Positions 1 to 12,247 are shown, counted from the stretch's first letter. The stretch: DNA of 64,000 bases from Yersinia alsatica (GCF_902170305.1 NZ_CABHWW010000006.1:35116-99115); one strand, 5' to 3'. Numbers and translations: made by a program. The notes: generated by a model not told the origin, from the sequence alone.

Positions 1-2154
1 GCCCAGTTAGCGGCAGATACTTTTGGCCGTATTCCTAATCGGGATGCAAAAGTGCCACCGATTACTGTCCCTGTTGTCACTCCCGATCAAACCGGCATCA
101 TCATTCATTATGTCCCGGCCCAACCGCGTAAACAGTTGAAAGTCGAGTTTCGTATTGACAACAACAGTGCAGAATTCCGCAGCAAAACAGACACCTATAT
201 TAGCTATTTGATTGGGAATCGCAGCAAAGATACCTTGTCTGACTGGCTGCAAAAACAGGGGTTAGCCGATGCCATCAATGCTGGTGCTGATCCAATGGTC
301 GATAGAAATGGGGGAGTGTTCTCCATTTCAGTATCACTTACCGACAAAGGCCTGGCGAAACGTGACGTGGTGGTGGCAGCCATTTTTGACTACATCAACA
401 TGCTGCACCAAGATGGCATTAAGAAGAGTTATTTCGATGAAATTGCCCATGTATTGAATCTGGATTTCCGTTATCCCTCTATCACGCGGGATATGGATTA
501 CATCGAGTGGTTGGTGGATATGATGCTGCGCGTGCCTGTCGCACACGTACTTGATGCCCCTTATTTGGCTGACCATTATGACCCGAAAGCCATTGCCGCC
601 CGGCTGGCTGAAATGACGCCAGAAAATGCTCGAATCTGGTTCGTCAGCCCAGATGAACCGCACAACAAAGTGGCCTATTTTGTTGATGCCCCTTATCAGG
701 TCGATAAAATCAGCCCGCAAGAGATGCAAGAATGGCAACAATTGGGGAAAGGCATCCAACTGAGTCTACCGGCACTTAACCCCTATATTCCGGATGATTT
801 CTCTTTAATCAAAGTCGATAAAAATATAACTCGGCCGCAAAAAGTGGCAGAGCAACCGGGGTTGCGGGTGTTCTATATGCCAAGCCAATATTTTGCTGAC
901 GAACCCAAAGCTGATATCACGGTCGCTTTCCGTAATCCACATGCGCTGGACACTGCCCGCCATCAGGTGCTGTTTGCTCTAACTGATTATCTGGCTGGCC
1001 TGTCACTTGATGAACTGAGTTATCAGGCCTCAATCGGCGGGATCAGCTTCTCGACGGCACCCAATAATGGCCTGTATGCCACTGCCAATGGCTTCACACA
1101 GCGGATGCCACAGCTACTCGCTTCTTTGGTTGAAGGTTATTCCGGCTTTACACCAACAGAAGATCAATTAGCTCAGGCCAAGTCTTGGTATCGTGAGCAA
1201 CTGGAAGTTGCAGAGAAAGGCAAAGCTTATGAGCTGGCCATTCAGCCAGCCAAGTTACTCTCTCATGTTCCTTATGCAGAACGCAGTGAGCGGCGCAAAT
1301 TGCTGGACACTATTAGTGTGCAGGATATCGTGACCTATCGTGATGCTTTGCTTAAACAATCTGCAATAGAAGTTTTGGCCGTCGGCAACATGACCGCACC
1401 ACAAGTGACTGAGCTGGCTGAATCGCTGAAAAAACAACTCAGTTTGACCGGCACGACTTGGTGGACGGGTGAGGATGTGGTGGTTGATAAGGCTCAGCTA
1501 GCCAATATGGAACGGCTTGGCAGCAGCTCAGATGCTGCATTGGCGGCGGTCTACATTCCTACCGGTTATAGCGAGATTAAGGGGATGGCGTACAGTGCTT
1601 TGCTGGGGCAAATTGTTCAGCCATGGTTCTATGATCAACTACGTACGGAAGAGCAACTTGGCTATGCGGTATTTGCCTTCCCAATGTCGGTTGGCCGTCA
1701 GTGGGGCTTGGGCTTCTTACTGCAAAGCAACAGCAAGCAACCTGATTATCTTTATCAGCGCTATTTGGCCTTCTATCCACAGGCTGAAAAGCGTCTGCGT
1801 GACATGAAATCCGCTGATTTTGAACAATATAAGCAGGGGCTAATCAACCAATTACTGCAACGTCCACAAACACTGGATGAAGAAGCTAGCCGTTACAGTA
1901 ATGATTTCAATCGTAATAATTTTGCGTTTGATAGCCGCGAGAAAATGATTGCTCAGGTGAAGCTACTGACTAACACGGCGTTGGCAGACTTCTTCCAGCA
2001 AGCGGTTATCAAGCCGCAAGGTTTGGCGCTGCTTTCTCAAGTTAAAGGCTTAGGGCAAACCGCTGGCGGGTATGCGGAGCTTAAAGGGTGGACGACGTAT
2101 CCAACAACGTCTGCCTTGCAGGCAACTTTACCGCAGAAGGTATTGGCTCCATGA
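1..2154 (+). CDS. ptrA: Protease III (pitrilysin), C-terminal part
   Basis: Periplasmic zinc metalloprotease of the M16 (insulinase) family that degrades small peptides. The reading frame is open from base 1, so the 5' end lies outside the window; 717 residues are visible of a family length near 960. The signal peptide and the catalytic HxxEH zinc site belong to the missing N-terminal part, so the active site cannot be checked here. The visible part holds the central and C-terminal M16 repeats, including the PWFYDQLRTEEQLGYAVF segment typical of the family (around 1620-1672). The stop codon overlaps the recB start by 4 bases (ATGA), as expected for the recC-ptrA-recB-recD arrangement; recC should lie just upstream. 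Confidence 0.95.
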   Translation, partial: AQLAADTFGRIPNRDAKVPPITVPVVTPDQTGIIIHYVPAQPRKQLKVEFRIDNNSAEFRSKTDTYISYLIGNRSKDTLSDWLQKQGLADAINAGADPMVDRNGGVFSISVSLTDKGLAKRDVVVAAIFDYINMLHQDGIKKSYFDEIAHVLNLDFRYPSITRDMDYIEWLVDMMLRVPVAHVLDAPYLADHYDPKAIAARLAEMTPENARIWFVSPDEPHNKVAYFVDAPYQVDKISPQEMQEWQQLGKGIQLSLPALNPYIPDDFSLIKVDKNITRPQKVAEQPGLRVFYMPSQYFADEPKADITVAFRNPHALDTARHQVLFALTDYLAGLSLDELSYQASIGGISFSTAPNNGLYATANGFTQRMPQLLASLVEGYSGFTPTEDQLAQAKSWYREQLEVAEKGKAYELAIQPAKLLSHVPYAERSERRKLLDTISVQDIVTYRDALLKQSAIEVLAVGNMTAPQVTELAESLKKQLSLTGTTWWTGEDVVVDKAQLANMERLGSSSDAALAAVYIPTGYSEIKGMAYSALLGQIVQPWFYDQLRTEEQLGYAVFAFPMSVGRQWGLGFLLQSNSKQPDYLYQRYLAFYPQAEKRLRDMKSADFEQYKQGLINQLLQRPQTLDEEASRYSNDFNRNNFAFDSREKMIAQVKLLTNTALADFFQQAVIKPQGLALLSQVKGLGQTAGGYAELKGWTTYPTTSALQATLPQKVLAP

Positions 2155-5100
2155 CATCAATGACTCCTCAGCGGCTGGAGCCGCTAACGCTGCCCTTGTA
2201 TGGAGAGAGGCTGATTGAAGCCTCAGCCGGTACTGGTAAAACTTTTACCATTGGGGTGCTTTATCTCAGATTATTGCTGGGCTTAGGTGGAGAGGCAGCA
2301 TTTAGCCGCCCTCTGATGGTAGAGGAGATCCTGGTGGTGACCTTTACCGAGGCGGCAACTGAAGAGTTAAGGGGGCGAATCCGCGACAATATTCATGGGT
2401 TGCGCATCGCGTGCGTGCGGGGAGTCAGTGATGATCCAATGCATAAAGCTTTACTTGCTGAAATTACCGATCTGGGCGAGGCCGCAGTACAATTGCTGGC
2501 GGCCGAGCGCCAAATGGATGAAGCGGCAATTTACACCATTCATGGCTTCTGTCAGCGAATGCTGGCGAACAATGCATTTGAGTCTGGCATTTTATTTGAG
2601 CAAACATTGGTGCAAGACGAACTGCCACTACGCAGGCAAGCTTGTGCCGATTTTTGGCGGCGTCACTGTTATCCGCTCCCATTGACGATCGCTCGGGCGG
2701 TCAGTCAAGAATGGAGTGGCCCGGAAGCTCTGCTTAAAGACCTTGCTGCTTATTTACAGGGTGAGACGCCTAAATTTCGCCAAGCACCCGGTGAAGATGA
2801 AACGATACTCAGCCGGCACCAACAAATTGTGGTGCAAATTGATGCGGTTAAAGAGCAGTGGCGTGCTGCTGCCCATGAGTTAGAGGCTTTGATTAGTGGT
2901 TCTGGTGTCGATAAGCGCAGCTACAGCAGTAAACATTTGCCTAACTGGTTAGAAAAAGTCGGTATTTGGGCAGCACAAGAAACCGGTGACTACCAATTAC
3001 CCAAAGAGCTGGAAAAATTTCGCCAGTCAGTATTATTGGAAAAAACCAAAAAAGGAGCCGCCCCCCAGCATGCTCTATTCAGTGTAATAGACCGAATATA
3101 TGAACAACCGCTGACACTAAGAGATCTGATTTTAGCCAGAGCCATCAGTGAGATACGCACCTCCGTTCAGCAGGAAAAACGGCAGCGAGCAGAGCTGGGG
3201 TTTGATGACCTGCTCAGCAAACTGGATGCGGCATTACAGCAACCGGGTGGGGAGTTATTGGCTCAAGCTATCCGTACTCGTTATCCCGTAGCCATGATTG
3301 ATGAGTTCCAGGATACCGATCCGCAACAATATCGTATTTTCCACACGCTGTACGGCGGACAAGGTGACTGTGGCCTATTGCTGATCGGCGATCCTAAACA
3401 GGCTATTTATGCATTCCGTGGTGCCGATATTTTTACCTATATTCGTGCCCGTTCAGAAGTAAGTGCCCACTACACACTAGAGACAAACTGGCGTTCATCT
3501 TTCCCGATGGTGCAATCAGTAAACAGGCTATTTAGTTTGGTCAAAGTCCCTTTCTTATTTGAGCAAATCCCGTTTATAAATGTGGCGCCTGCAGAAAAAA
3601 ATAGTCAGCTATCATTTGAAATAAAAGGGAAAAAACAACCTGCGCTCTCTTTCTGGCTACAGCCAGGAGAAGGGGTTGGTGTGAGTGAATATCAACAATT
3701 AATGGCGCGACAGTGCGCAGCTCAAATTCGTGACTGGTTAACTGCGGGTCAGCAAGGGCTGGCTCAATTAGTGACCGCCAAAGGTGCAAGGCCGGTTCAG
3801 GCATCTGATATAACCATATTGGTACGTAGCCGGGCAGAGGCGGCATTGGTGCGAGATGCACTGAGTGCGTTGGCTATCCCATCGGTTTATTTGTCTAATC
3901 GTGACAGCGTATTCGACACCACGGAAGCCAAAGACTTGCTGTGGCTATTGCAGGCGGTGCTTGCTCCTGAACAGGAACGGACATTACGCAGCGCTATGGC
4001 GACTGGAATATTGGGGCTGGATGCCCAAATGTTGGATGCATTAAATCACGATGAGCGGGCTTGGGATGCTTTGGTGGATGAATTCGATGGCTATCGCCAG
4101 CATTGGCAGCGTCGTGGTGTGCTGCCAATGCTGCGGGAGGTTATGGCGCACCGCCATTTAGCGGAAAACCTGCTAGCTACCCCCGGCGGGGAAAGGCGGC
4201 TAACAGACGTGCTACATCTGGGGGAGTTATTGCAAGAGGCTGCATCACAGCTTGATAGTGAGCACGCACTAATCCGCTGGTTGGCACAACAAATAGCACA
4301 GCCAAATCATCAGTCAGATAACCAGCAATTGCGTTTGGAAAGTGACCGCCATTTAGTACAAGTTATTACTATCCATAAATCGAAAGGGCTGGAATATCCA
4401 TTGGTATGGCTGCCTTTTGTGGGGAATTTCCGCCAGCAACAGGATGTGCTCTACCATGATCGCCACAGCTTTGAAGCATTGCTTGACCTCAATGCGGATG
4501 AAGAGAGTCAGGCTCTGGCGGAAGAAGAGCGTCTGGCGGAAGACCTGCGGTTATTATACGTGGCACTTACCCGCGCGGTTTATCATTGCAGCGTGGGTAT
4601 TGCTCCGCTGATTAAAGGCGGGCGAAAAAAGCAGGGTGATAGTGACATGCACCTTAGTGCATTAGGCTATTTGGTGCAGCAAGGGCAAGCTGGAGATGCA
4701 CAGTATCTGGCTGACAAACTTGCAGAGCTAACTACATTGGCTGCGGGCGATATTGCTGTATCGACTGCAGGGCAACTGAATGAAACACCTTGGCAACCGC
4801 AACCGGAAGCGTTGCCAGCTCTAGCGGCGCGTCAGTTTAGCCGACAGATACACGATTATTGGCGAGTCACCAGCTATTCCGGCCTACAGCAGCATGGTTC
4901 CAGTAAAAACGGTATATCACCAGTATTAAATGTGCCATTACAAGAGTTATTACCCCGGCTGGACACCGATGCTGCGGGTGAACAAGCAGTAATAACCGAG
5001 AACCTCTTAACGCCTCATACTTTCCCGCGCGGTGCTGCGCCGGGTACTTTCCTGCATGACCTACTTGAACCTTTGGATTTTAGCCAACCCATTGATCAAG

Positions 5101-5780
5101 AATGGCTTACCGAACAATTACAGCAGCAGGGCTTTGGTGAGCAATGGTCACCCATGCTACATCAGTGGCTAAACGAGATTGTACAAGTCCCGCTGAATGA
5201 AACGGGTGTGACGCTGGCGGGGCTAACGCCACAGAGCAAGCAGGCGGAATTACAATTTTACCTGCCGATCGACGCGCTGCTACAAGCGCGAGAGTTAGAC
5301 GCCTTAATCAAGCACTATGACCCACTTTCTCGCCAGTGTCCGGTATTGGATTTTCAGCAAGTTAGAGGGATGCTTAAAGGATTTATTGACTTGGTTTTCT
5401 GCTGGCAAGGCAAATATTACTTACTGGATTACAAGTCTAACTGGTTGGGTGAAGACAGCAGTGCTTATACCGCTGAAGCGATGACCCAAGCCATGGCTGA
5501 GCATCGCTATGACCTGCAATATCAACTATATACTCTGGCTTTACACCGCTATCTGCGTCATCGGTTAGCGAATTATGATTATCAACGTGACTTTGGTGGC
5601 GTCATCTATCTCTTCCTGCGTGGAGTCGATAAGCAGCATCCGGGTAACGGTATTTTTAGCTGCCGCCCAGAATGGGAGCTGATTGAAGGAATGGACAATC
5701 TATTCAGTGGTCGTGCTTTTGAGCTGCAATTCAGTGATGAAGGTGGCTCCGCCTCGATAGATGAGAGGGACGCAATATGA
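2151..5780 (+). CDS. recB: RecBCD exonuclease V, beta subunit (RecB)
   Basis: 3'-5' helicase and nuclease subunit of RecBCD, which resects double-strand breaks, responds to Chi and loads RecA. About 1209 residues. The UvrD-type helicase begins with Walker A ASAGTGKT at about residues 23-30, followed by [16 protein letters not shown], the DEFQDTD box, and motif [11 protein letters not shown]. The C-terminal nuclease domain carries GFIDLVF and the catalytic LLDYKSNW segment near residue 1090. I start at the ATG at 2151, which overlaps the ptrA stop as ATGA; an in-frame ATG also sits at 2160, and an upstream in-frame start at 2088 would lie deep inside ptrA. The stop overlaps the recD start by 4 bases, so translation is probably coupled through the operon. 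Confidence 0.97.
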   Translation: MTSMTPQRLEPLTLPLYGERLIEASAGTGKTFTIGVLYLRLLLGLGGEAAFSRPLMVEEILVVTFTEAATEELRGRIRDNIHGLRIACVRGVSDDPMHKALLAEITDLGEAAVQLLAAERQMDEAAIYTIHGFCQRMLANNAFESGILFEQTLVQDELPLRRQACADFWRRHCYPLPLTIARAVSQEWSGPEALLKDLAAYLQGETPKFRQAPGEDETILSRHQQIVVQIDAVKEQWRAAAHELEALISGSGVDKRSYSSKHLPNWLEKVGIWAAQETGDYQLPKELEKFRQSVLLEKTKKGAAPQHALFSVIDRIYEQPLTLRDLILARAISEIRTSVQQEKRQRAELGFDDLLSKLDAALQQPGGELLAQAIRTRYPVAMIDEFQDTDPQQYRIFHTLYGGQGDCGLLLIGDPKQAIYAFRGADIFTYIRARSEVSAHYTLETNWRSSFPMVQSVNRLFSLVKVPFLFEQIPFINVAPAEKNSQLSFEIKGKKQPALSFWLQPGEGVGVSEYQQLMARQCAAQIRDWLTAGQQGLAQLVTAKGARPVQASDITILVRSRAEAALVRDALSALAIPSVYLSNRDSVFDTTEAKDLLWLLQAVLAPEQERTLRSAMATGILGLDAQMLDALNHDERAWDALVDEFDGYRQHWQRRGVLPMLREVMAHRHLAENLLATPGGERRLTDVLHLGELLQEAASQLDSEHALIRWLAQQIAQPNHQSDNQQLRLESDRHLVQVITIHKSKGLEYPLVWLPFVGNFRQQQDVLYHDRHSFEALLDLNADEESQALAEEERLAEDLRLLYVALTRAVYHCSVGIAPLIKGGRKKQGDSDMHLSALGYLVQQGQAGDAQYLADKLAELTTLAAGDIAVSTAGQLNETPWQPQPEALPALAARQFSRQIHDYWRVTSYSGLQQHGSSKNGISPVLNVPLQELLPRLDTDAAGEQAVITENLLTPHTFPRGAAPGTFLHDLLEPLDFSQPIDQEWLTEQLQQQGFGEQWSPMLHQWLNEIVQVPLNETGVTLAGLTPQSKQAELQFYLPIDALLQARELDALIKHYDPLSRQCPVLDFQQVRGMLKGFIDLVFCWQGKYYLLDYKSNWLGEDSSAYTAEAMTQAMAEHRYDLQYQLYTLALHRYLRHRLANYDYQRDFGGVIYLFLRGVDKQHPGNGIFSCRPEWELIEGMDNLFSGRAFELQFSDEGGSASIDERDAI

Positions 5781-7663
5781 TGGCGTTACTGGATCAGGCG
5801 GTTCGTGACCACTTACTACGCCCGCTGGATGTTCAGTTCTCGCGCATGATTGCCGGTGAAGACAATCCCATGCTGCAATTGGCTGCCGCTATTCTCAGTG
5901 CTGAAGCTGGAGCTGGGCATGTGTGTCTGCCACTAAGCTACTTGCAGCCGGATGAGCTATTTGGTGGTCGACAGCCGGGCTTATCACAAGCACTGTGGCA
6001 GACGGCGGGTTCGCCTGATAAATTGCTTTGGATTCAAGCTCTAAATAGTTCTCCAGCGGTCAGTGATGGTACGCGGCCAACGCCATTAGTTTTGCAAAAT
6101 GACCGTTTGTATCTGCAACGAATGTGGCAATACGAAGGGGATGTCGTGCGCTTTATTGCCAGTGATAATGCCGCTTCATTCATTACTGAAACTAGAGTCG
6201 TCAACGAAACATTGCTGCGAGAAACTCTCGATGGTCTATTTGGGCAGTCTGGCCCTGAAGTTGACTGGCAAAAAGTGGCAGCTGCGGTGGCTGCAACCCG
6301 TCGAATTTCCGTGATTTCTGGTGGACCGGGTACCGGAAAAACCACTACAGTCGCCAAGTTATTGACCGCACTGATACAACTTAGCCAAGGGCAACGTTTA
6401 CGTATCCAACTTGCCGCCCCGACCGGTAAGGCTGCGGCGCGCTTGACTGAGTCTCTGGGCAATGCCATTCGGCAACTGCCATTGATTGATAATGAACGTA
6501 AGCTATTTCCTGACCAGGCATCCACATTACACCGCCTGCTGGGGGCTCAGCCTAACAGTCAGCGGCTGCGCTATCACCGAGGTAATCCATTAAACCTTGA
6601 TGTGCTGGTAGTTGATGAAGCTTCCATGGTGGATTTGCCCATGATGGCGCGGCTTATTGCTGCACTACCAGCCAAGGCTCAAGTAATTTTTCTTGGTGAT
6701 CGAGACCAACTAGCGTCGGTTGAGGCGGGGGCGGTGCTGGGGGATATTTGCCGCTTTGCCGAGCTGGGCTATAGCGCAGCGCGAGCTGAACAATTAGCGC
6801 GCTTAACAGGATGCACACTGAGCGGGAATATATCCATTGGTGATGTACAAACTGACGCAGTTAATGTCCGTGATAGCCTGTGTTTGCTGCGTAAAAGCTA
6901 TCGCTTCGATGAGAAATCCGGCATTGGGCAACTCGCCTTGGCTGTTAATGCTGGCAAGTATCACCATGCATTATCTGTTTTAAACGGCACATATTCTGAT
7001 ATCGAACGTTTCTCTTTGGCTGATGCCGATGATTATCAAGTATTGCTGGAAGACTGTGCTACTGGTTATCAGCACTATCTTCAACTGGCGACCACCGGCG
7101 CGCATGCCGCTGATGTGTTGGCGGCATTTGGCCGTTATCAGCTGCTGTGCGCATTACGTACCGGGCCATTTGGTGTCAGTGGTTTAAATGAGCGGATTGA
7201 GCAGCTATTACATCGCAAACGGCTAATTGAACGCTCCCCTGGGCCATCAGGGCGCTGGTATGTTGGTCGACCAGTGATGATTGGGTTAAATGACAGTGCG
7301 CTTGGTTTATTCAACGGTGATATTGGTATTGCTTTAATTGATTCTGAGGGAGAGCTGCGGGTACATTTCCAATTACCCGATGGCAACATAAAGTCAGTAC
7401 AACCCAGCCGCCTTCCCAGCCATGAAACCGCCTATGCGATGACTGTACATAAATCTCAGGGGTCGGAGTTTGAACATACCGCGTTGGTATTACCCAATAC
7501 TTTTATGCCAGTGTTAACCCGAGAGTTGGTCTATACCGCAATTACTCGAGCGCGTCAGCGCTTAACGCTGTATTGCAGTGATGGGGTGCTGGGGAGTGCA
7601 ATTCGCACACCAACACTTCGTCTGAGTGGATTAGTCGATCGCTTGAATGAGCTGAAGAAATAA
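5777..7663 (+). CDS. recD: RecBCD exonuclease V, alpha subunit (RecD)
   Basis: 5'-3' superfamily 1B helicase of RecBCD; it drives one strand of unwinding and controls nuclease activity before Chi. 628 residues, the normal length. Walker [11 protein letters not shown] is at about residues 183-192, Walker [17 protein letters not shown] near 280, and the C-terminal helicase motif HKSQGSEF with [12 protein letters not shown] near 555-600. The start ATG overlaps the recB stop (ATGA); a second ATG follows directly, so the exact first residue is uncertain by one. The gene is last in the operon and converges on argA, with a shared hairpin in between. Confidence 0.97.
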   Translation: MMALLDQAVRDHLLRPLDVQFSRMIAGEDNPMLQLAAAILSAEAGAGHVCLPLSYLQPDELFGGRQPGLSQALWQTAGSPDKLLWIQALNSSPAVSDGTRPTPLVLQNDRLYLQRMWQYEGDVVRFIASDNAASFITETRVVNETLLRETLDGLFGQSGPEVDWQKVAAAVAATRRISVISGGPGTGKTTTVAKLLTALIQLSQGQRLRIQLAAPTGKAAARLTESLGNAIRQLPLIDNERKLFPDQASTLHRLLGAQPNSQRLRYHRGNPLNLDVLVVDEASMVDLPMMARLIAALPAKAQVIFLGDRDQLASVEAGAVLGDICRFAELGYSAARAEQLARLTGCTLSGNISIGDVQTDAVNVRDSLCLLRKSYRFDEKSGIGQLALAVNAGKYHHALSVLNGTYSDIERFSLADADDYQVLLEDCATGYQHYLQLATTGAHAADVLAAFGRYQLLCALRTGPFGVSGLNERIEQLLHRKRLIERSPGPSGRWYVGRPVMIGLNDSALGLFNGDIGIALIDSEGELRVHFQLPDGNIKSVQPSRLPSHETAYAMTVHKSQGSEFEHTALVLPNTFMPVLTRELVYTAITRARQRLTLYCSDGVLGSAIRTPTLRLSGLVDRLNELKK

Positions 7664-7692
7664 AACTAAGGGGGCAATAGCCCCCTTGATGT
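7662..7692 (-). terminator. Hairpin terminator between recD and argA
   Basis: Perfect 8-bp stem AAGGGGGC/GCCCCCTT with an AATA loop (7668-7687). On the minus strand it is followed by AGTTTTATTT, a fair U-tract for ending argA. On the plus strand the run after it is poor, so it may only partly terminate recD. Confidence 0.75.
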
Positions 7693-7705
7693 CATTAATG
7701 ACCCG

Positions 7706-9031
7706 CTACAAATCAGCCAGCAGAATTTTTGAGCGGCGCTGATAGTTATACAGTTCCTGCTTCAGAATCGGTAAAACCTCAACTTCTGCCGGAGTAAAAC
7801 CACGTTCCTGGAACCAATGAATGCTGCGGGTGGTTAACACAAACAGTTTTTTAAGCCCCATCTGCCGTGCCTGATTAGCAACTCGCTTGAGTAGCATTTC
7901 GCCGCGGGAAGAGCTGCGATAATCGGGATGCACTGCCACACAAGCCATCTCTCCGATTTGCTCCTCAGGGAATGGATACAGTGCCGCGCAAGCAATAGTC
8001 AGATTATCTCGCTCAATAATGGTGAACTTATCGATCTCCATCTCAAGTTGTTCGCGCGAACGACGTACCAATATTCCTTGCTGCTCGAGTGGGCGGATCA
8101 GCTCCAAGATACCGCCAATATCATTAATGGTGGCGCGGCGAACTTGCTCAGCGCTCTCCATAACAATCTGGGTACCGATACCGTCGCGGGAGAACAGTTC
8201 TTGCACCAGTGCCCCATCTTCTTGATAACTCAGTAAATGGCTGCGGCGCACACCACTGCGGCAAGCTTTCACTGCGCCACGCAGAAAACGCACTGTCCCC
8301 GAGTTGTAATCACCTTCCTGTTCCAGATCTTCAATCCGTTTTTGCGCGTCGTTGGGGAACAGTTCTGAAATAATATTGCCTTCAATGTCTGTCACCCCTT
8401 GGGATGAGCAGAAGCCGATCATTTTTTCGGCTTTCAGTTTGATGGCCAACTGAGTAGCCACTTCTTCAGATGTCAGATTAAAGCTCTCGCCGGTAACCGA
8501 CACGGCAACGGGCCCCAATAACACAATAGCGCCATTATCCAACTGGCGATGGATAGCTTCCTCATCAATCCGGCGAATACGCCCGCTATGGCAATAATCA
8601 ACACCATCATCCACCCCCAGAGGTTGGGCAATGATAAAGTTGCCGCTGACGACATTAATATGCGCCCCTTGCAGTGGAGTGTTATTCAGGCTCATCGATA
8701 ATCTTGCCGTAATATCCAACTGCAATAAGCCGGCAGCCTGTTTAACCATTTCCAACGTGCGGGCATCGGTCACCCGGGTATGCTTATGATAAATAGGTTC
8801 GTAGTGATGCTGGGCCAAATTGGCGTCGATTTGGGGACGGGCGCCATAGACCACGACCAGCCGAATCCCTAGGCTATGCAATAACCCTATATCGTTGACG
8901 ATGCTTGAGAAGTTTTCATGCTCAATCGCCTCGCCCCCCAGCATGACAACAAATGTCTTGCCGCGGTGCGCATTAATATAGGGAACTGAGTGGCGAAACC
9001 CTTGGACCAGTTCAGTACTACGTTCCTTCAC
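7706..9031 (-). CDS. argA: N-acetylglutamate synthase (ArgA)
   Basis: First enzyme of arginine biosynthesis: transfers acetyl from acetyl-CoA to glutamate in the cytoplasm, with feedback inhibition by arginine in this family. 441 residues. The N-terminal amino-acid kinase-like domain (about 1-285, [14 protein letters not shown] at the front) holds the arginine site; the C-terminal GNAT acetyltransferase domain (about 295-430) includes [18 protein letters not shown], the acetyl-CoA loop. The start is GTG, preceded by AGAGGG on the coding strand. Two tandem ARG-box-like sites lie directly upstream, so ArgR repression is likely. It converges with recD and is divergent from amiC. Confidence 0.97.
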   Translation of the reverse strand: MKERSTELVQGFRHSVPYINAHRGKTFVVMLGGEAIEHENFSSIVNDIGLLHSLGIRLVVVYGARPQIDANLAQHHYEPIYHKHTRVTDARTLEMVKQAAGLLQLDITARLSMSLNNTPLQGAHINVVSGNFIIAQPLGVDDGVDYCHSGRIRRIDEEAIHRQLDNGAIVLLGPVAVSVTGESFNLTSEEVATQLAIKLKAEKMIGFCSSQGVTDIEGNIISELFPNDAQKRIEDLEQEGDYNSGTVRFLRGAVKACRSGVRRSHLLSYQEDGALVQELFSRDGIGTQIVMESAEQVRRATINDIGGILELIRPLEQQGILVRRSREQLEMEIDKFTIIERDNLTIACAALYPFPEEQIGEMACVAVHPDYRSSSRGEMLLKRVANQARQMGLKKLFVLTTRSIHWFQERGFTPAEVEVLPILKQELYNYQRRSKILLADL

Positions 9032-9042
9032 GGCAGACCCTC

Positions 9043-9081
9043 TTTGAATTTTTATTCGGTATTTTTGTATTTTTATTCTTT
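9043..9081. promoter_or_regulatory. Tandem ARG boxes (ArgR operator) of argA
   Basis: Two imperfect 18-bp palindromes close to the ArgR consensus TGAAT-N4-ATTCA: TGAATTTTTATTCG at 9045-9058 and TGTATTTTTATTCT at 9066-9079. They repeat every 21 bp, the usual spacing of paired ARG boxes, and sit immediately upstream of the argA GTG. Assignment is by consensus match and position. Confidence 0.75.
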
Positions 9082-9266
9082 TTTGATCAAGATGGCAAGC
9101 AGGAAATTGCTATTAAATGCATATGTATGGCACATGCTCATTAATAAATTGAATAACATAAAAATGTTTTTCTGATGACAGCTGGGGGTCGATTAGTTAA
9201 AGTTTTTCCTCATGAATTTTTTTTGTTCGATTTTTATTCATATTTTGGTAGTGACTTTGGAGTTAC

Positions 9267-10517
9267 ATGGCAGATTCAAATCATAATGTTAGGCGTCGCC
9301 GTCTACTACAAGGTGCCGCCGCAGCCTGGATGTTAAGTGTCACCCGGGTTGGATTTGCTGCTTCCTCTCATATCATCGCAGTAAGGGTTTGGCCCTCTTC
9401 AACTTATACCCGGGTAACACTGGAATCCAATACGCCGCTTAAGTATCGTCAGTTCGCGCTAAAAAATCCGGATCGGATTGTGGTGGATATTGAAGGCGTA
9501 CATCTGAATAGCGTATTAAAAGAAATCAGTAGTCAGGTGCAGTCCGGCGATCCCTACCTGAAGCAGGCACGAGTAGGGCAGTTTGATAAAAATACTGTCC
9601 GGCTGGTGTTGGAGTTGAAGCAAAGTATCAGCCCGCAATTATTTACCCTTAAGCCCTTCGCTGAGTTTAAAAACCGCTTGGTAGTCGATTTATATCCGCA
9701 AGAGGGCACAACTTCGGCAGAGGATGACCCACTGCTGGCTCTTTTAGAGGATTACAATAAGGGTAATGTGGAGCGCACTTTGCCCGCTGAAGCGCCAAAA
9801 GCGGGTAAAGCAGGGCGGGACAGGCCGATTGTTATCATGCTAGACCCCGGGCATGGTGGGGAAGATCCCGGTGCTATTGGTCGAAATAAAACCCGTGAAA
9901 AAGATATTGTGTTGCAAATCGCCCGCCGGTTGCAGGCATTAATAAAAAAAGAATCGAATATGCGGGTGTTTATGACCCGTAATGAAGATGTCTTTATCCC
10001 ACTGAAAGTGCGGGTCGCTAAAGCCCGTAAGCTGCGTGCGGATTTATTCATTTCGATTCATGCCGATGCCTTTACCAATCGAGCCGCCAGAGGCTCCTCT
10101 GTGTTTGCGTTATCGACCAAAGGGGCAACCAGTACTGCGGCGCGTTTCTTGGCCCAGACACAGAACGAAGCCGACCAGATTGGTGGGGTCAGCAAGAGTG
10201 GGGATCGCTATCTGGACCATACCATGATTGATTTGCTGCAAACGGCGACTATCAATGACAGCCTGAAATTTGGCAAAGAAGTGCTGAATCGCATGGGGAA
10301 AATTAACAAACTTCACAAGAATAGTGTCGATCAGGCTGGTTTTGCCGTATTGAAAGCACCTGATATTCCGTCAATTTTGGTTGAAACGGCCTTTATCAGT
10401 AATTTGGAAGAAGAGCGAAAATTACGCACCAGCCAGTTTCAGCAGCAAATTGCCGAATCTATTTTTGCTGGAATCAAAGCTTACTTTGCTAATGGCGGGG
10501 CGATGGCTCGGGTTTAG
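9267..10517 (+). CDS. amiC: N-acetylmuramoyl-L-alanine amidase AmiC
   Basis: Periplasmic septal amidase that cuts the stem peptide from peptidoglycan so daughter cells separate; in the family it is activated by NlpD. 416 residues. The N-terminus [13 protein letters not shown] is a twin-arginine (Tat) signal. An AMIN domain (about 35-140) directs it to the septum. The zinc amidase_3 domain (about 185-405) shows [13 protein letters not shown] with the first zinc histidine, SIHADAF with another, and VETAFISN near the end with the catalytic glutamate. A linker rich in Ala, Lys and Pro joins the two domains. It lies divergent from argA. Confidence 0.96.
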   Translation: MADSNHNVRRRRLLQGAAAAWMLSVTRVGFAASSHIIAVRVWPSSTYTRVTLESNTPLKYRQFALKNPDRIVVDIEGVHLNSVLKEISSQVQSGDPYLKQARVGQFDKNTVRLVLELKQSISPQLFTLKPFAEFKNRLVVDLYPQEGTTSAEDDPLLALLEDYNKGNVERTLPAEAPKAGKAGRDRPIVIMLDPGHGGEDPGAIGRNKTREKDIVLQIARRLQALIKKESNMRVFMTRNEDVFIPLKVRVAKARKLRADLFISIHADAFTNRAARGSSVFALSTKGATSTAARFLAQTQNEADQIGGVSKSGDRYLDHTMIDLLQTATINDSLKFGKEVLNRMGKINKLHKNSVDQAGFAVLKAPDIPSILVETAFISNLEEERKLRTSQFQQQIAESIFAGIKAYFANGGAMARV

Positions 10518-10592
10518 TCAGATTGATTGATATCAGCAGGGGCAGGATAGCCCTTGCTGGTAAGGGCTGGTGATAATGAGAAAGCCAGAAAC

Positions 10593-10616
10593 AAAAAAAC
10601 ACCCTTGAGGGTGTCT
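10593..10616 (-). terminator. Terminator of the initiator tRNA gene
   Basis: Stem ACACCC/GGGTGT with a four-base loop (10599-10614). On the minus strand it is followed by TTTTTTTG, a good U-tract. It lies about 30 bases past the tRNA 3' end, so it should end that transcript. Confidence 0.8.
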
Positions 10617-10643
10617 TATGGTGATAAAAAAATGATTAAGAAT

Positions 10644-10720
<77 letters not shown>

Positions 10721-10733
10721 TCCGATTGAGCGC

Positions 10734-10761
10734 ACTATACTCTGGATGAGATCTGTTGCAA
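10734..10761 (-). promoter_or_regulatory. Promoter of the initiator tRNA gene
   Basis: On the minus strand, a -35 element TTGCAA (10756-10761) and a -10 element TATAGT (10734-10739) are separated by 16 bp. They are followed by GCGC, the GC-rich discriminator typical of stringently controlled stable-RNA promoters, just ahead of the tRNA. Confidence 0.75.
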
Positions 10762-10934
10762 GTAGTTTTGCCACTTAATTATGGTAAATAGAGTTTTTCG
10801 ATTAATTTATCAACTATCTGTTTCCTTTTTCCCCACAACGCTGTCAGGGGATTTTTTTCTAGCTGCTGATTCCTTTATCCATAGGCGTTTGTTATCGTTC
10901 GCCGGTAGATAAAATAAGTAAGAGAAGGCGTGAA

Positions 10935-12107
10935 ATGACAAGTCGTTGGGGCAAATACCTACTGAGTGGAATAATGATTGCCGTTCTGGCTGGTTGCCAA
11001 TCGCGGCCAACTGATCGTGGGCAACAGTATAAGGATGGGCGTCTGGAGCAATCACTGGAGCTGGTGAATGAGCCTAACGCGACAGGTAAGCCAGTCAACG
11101 CTAAAGATTATTCTGATCAGGTGAAGGTGATTAACCAATCTTCACCGGGTCTCTATAGCCGCAATAGCAATACTTTCAATGCGGTGCAAAACTGGATGTT
11201 GGCAGGGGCTGATACCAGTAAGTTAAGTCTGTTTGGTTTGAATGCCTATCAGATGGAAGGGGTAGATAATTTCGGTAATGTGCAATTTACCGGCTACTAC
11301 ACCCCGGTGCTTCAAGCCCGCTATACACCACAAGGTGAATTCCGCCATCCACTTTATCGTATGCCAGCTAAAGGAAAGCGCCGCTTACCTGATCGCGCTG
11401 CTATATATGCAGGTGCACTGGATAACAACAAATTAGCTATTGCCTACACCAATTCGCTAGTCGATAACTTTATGATGGAAGTACAGGGCAGCGGTTATGT
11501 TGATTATGGCGATGGCCGACCACTGACTTTCTTCGGTTATGCCGGTAAAAATGGCCATGCTTACCGCAGTATTGGTAAGGTGCTGATTGATCGTGGGGAA
11601 GTGGCGAAAGCAGATATGTCGATGCAAGCCATTCGCCACTGGGCTGAAACCCACAGTGAAGCTGAAGTCAGAGAGTTATTAGAGCAGAATCCGTCCTTTG
11701 TCTTCTTCAAACCGGAAATGTATGCGCCAGTGAAAGGGGCCAGTGCGGTGCCTTTGATTGCTAAAGCTTCGGTTGCCTCGGATCGTTCATTGATTCCACC
11801 GGGCACCACATTGTTGGCTGAAGTACCTTTGTTGGATAATCAGGGGAAATTTACCGGCCAATATCAGATGCGGTTGATGGTCGCACTGGATGTGGGCGGT
11901 GCAATTAAAGGCCAACATTTTGATATTTATCAGGGTATTGGGCATGAAGCTGGCCAAGCTGCTGGTTTCTACAATCATTATGGCCGCGTTTGGGTACTGA
12001 AAAATGCCCAAAGCAGTGGGCCACTGTTTACTGCTTATCAAGCTGGCAGCAAAGCCGCACCAACCGGTAATGGTTCTTCGTTGTTGGTGAGTAATCAGGG
12101 CCAGTAA
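10935..12107 (+). CDS. mltA: Membrane-bound lytic murein transglycosylase A (MltA)
   Basis: Outer-membrane lipoprotein that cleaves the MurNAc-GlcNAc bond of peptidoglycan, leaving 1,6-anhydro ends. 390 residues. Signal peptide with lipobox LAGC (Cys at about residue 21). The MltA barrel domain includes the conserved VQGSGYVDYGDG segment. The C-terminal 3D domain contains VALDVGGAIKG and HFDIYQG, which supply the catalytic aspartate region in this family. It sits between the initiator tRNA and tcdA as in E. coli. Confidence 0.95.
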   Translation: MTSRWGKYLLSGIMIAVLAGCQSRPTDRGQQYKDGRLEQSLELVNEPNATGKPVNAKDYSDQVKVINQSSPGLYSRNSNTFNAVQNWMLAGADTSKLSLFGLNAYQMEGVDNFGNVQFTGYYTPVLQARYTPQGEFRHPLYRMPAKGKRRLPDRAAIYAGALDNNKLAIAYTNSLVDNFMMEVQGSGYVDYGDGRPLTFFGYAGKNGHAYRSIGKVLIDRGEVAKADMSMQAIRHWAETHSEAEVRELLEQNPSFVFFKPEMYAPVKGASAVPLIAKASVASDRSLIPPGTTLLAEVPLLDNQGKFTGQYQMRLMVALDVGGAIKGQHFDIYQGIGHEAGQAAGFYNHYGRVWVLKNAQSSGPLFTAYQAGSKAAPTGNGSSLLVSNQGQ

Positions 12108-12247
12108 ATATCCCCCAACGACTTGAAGCTACAGAAGAGTTAACCGTAGCTTTAGGTTATTTGGCTATGGATGCTATTTTTCCTCGGCGGCCAACTGGCC
12201 GCTTTTGCATTAGTATTATTTTTCAAAGTCATGAAGGTAACAAGTTT

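Noticed and set aside
9212..9241. ATGAAT..ATTCAT inverted repeat and an ARG-box-like TCGATTTTTATTCA before amiC
   Set aside because: AT-rich DNA makes such matches common; only one half fits the ArgR consensus, and amiC is not an arginine gene.
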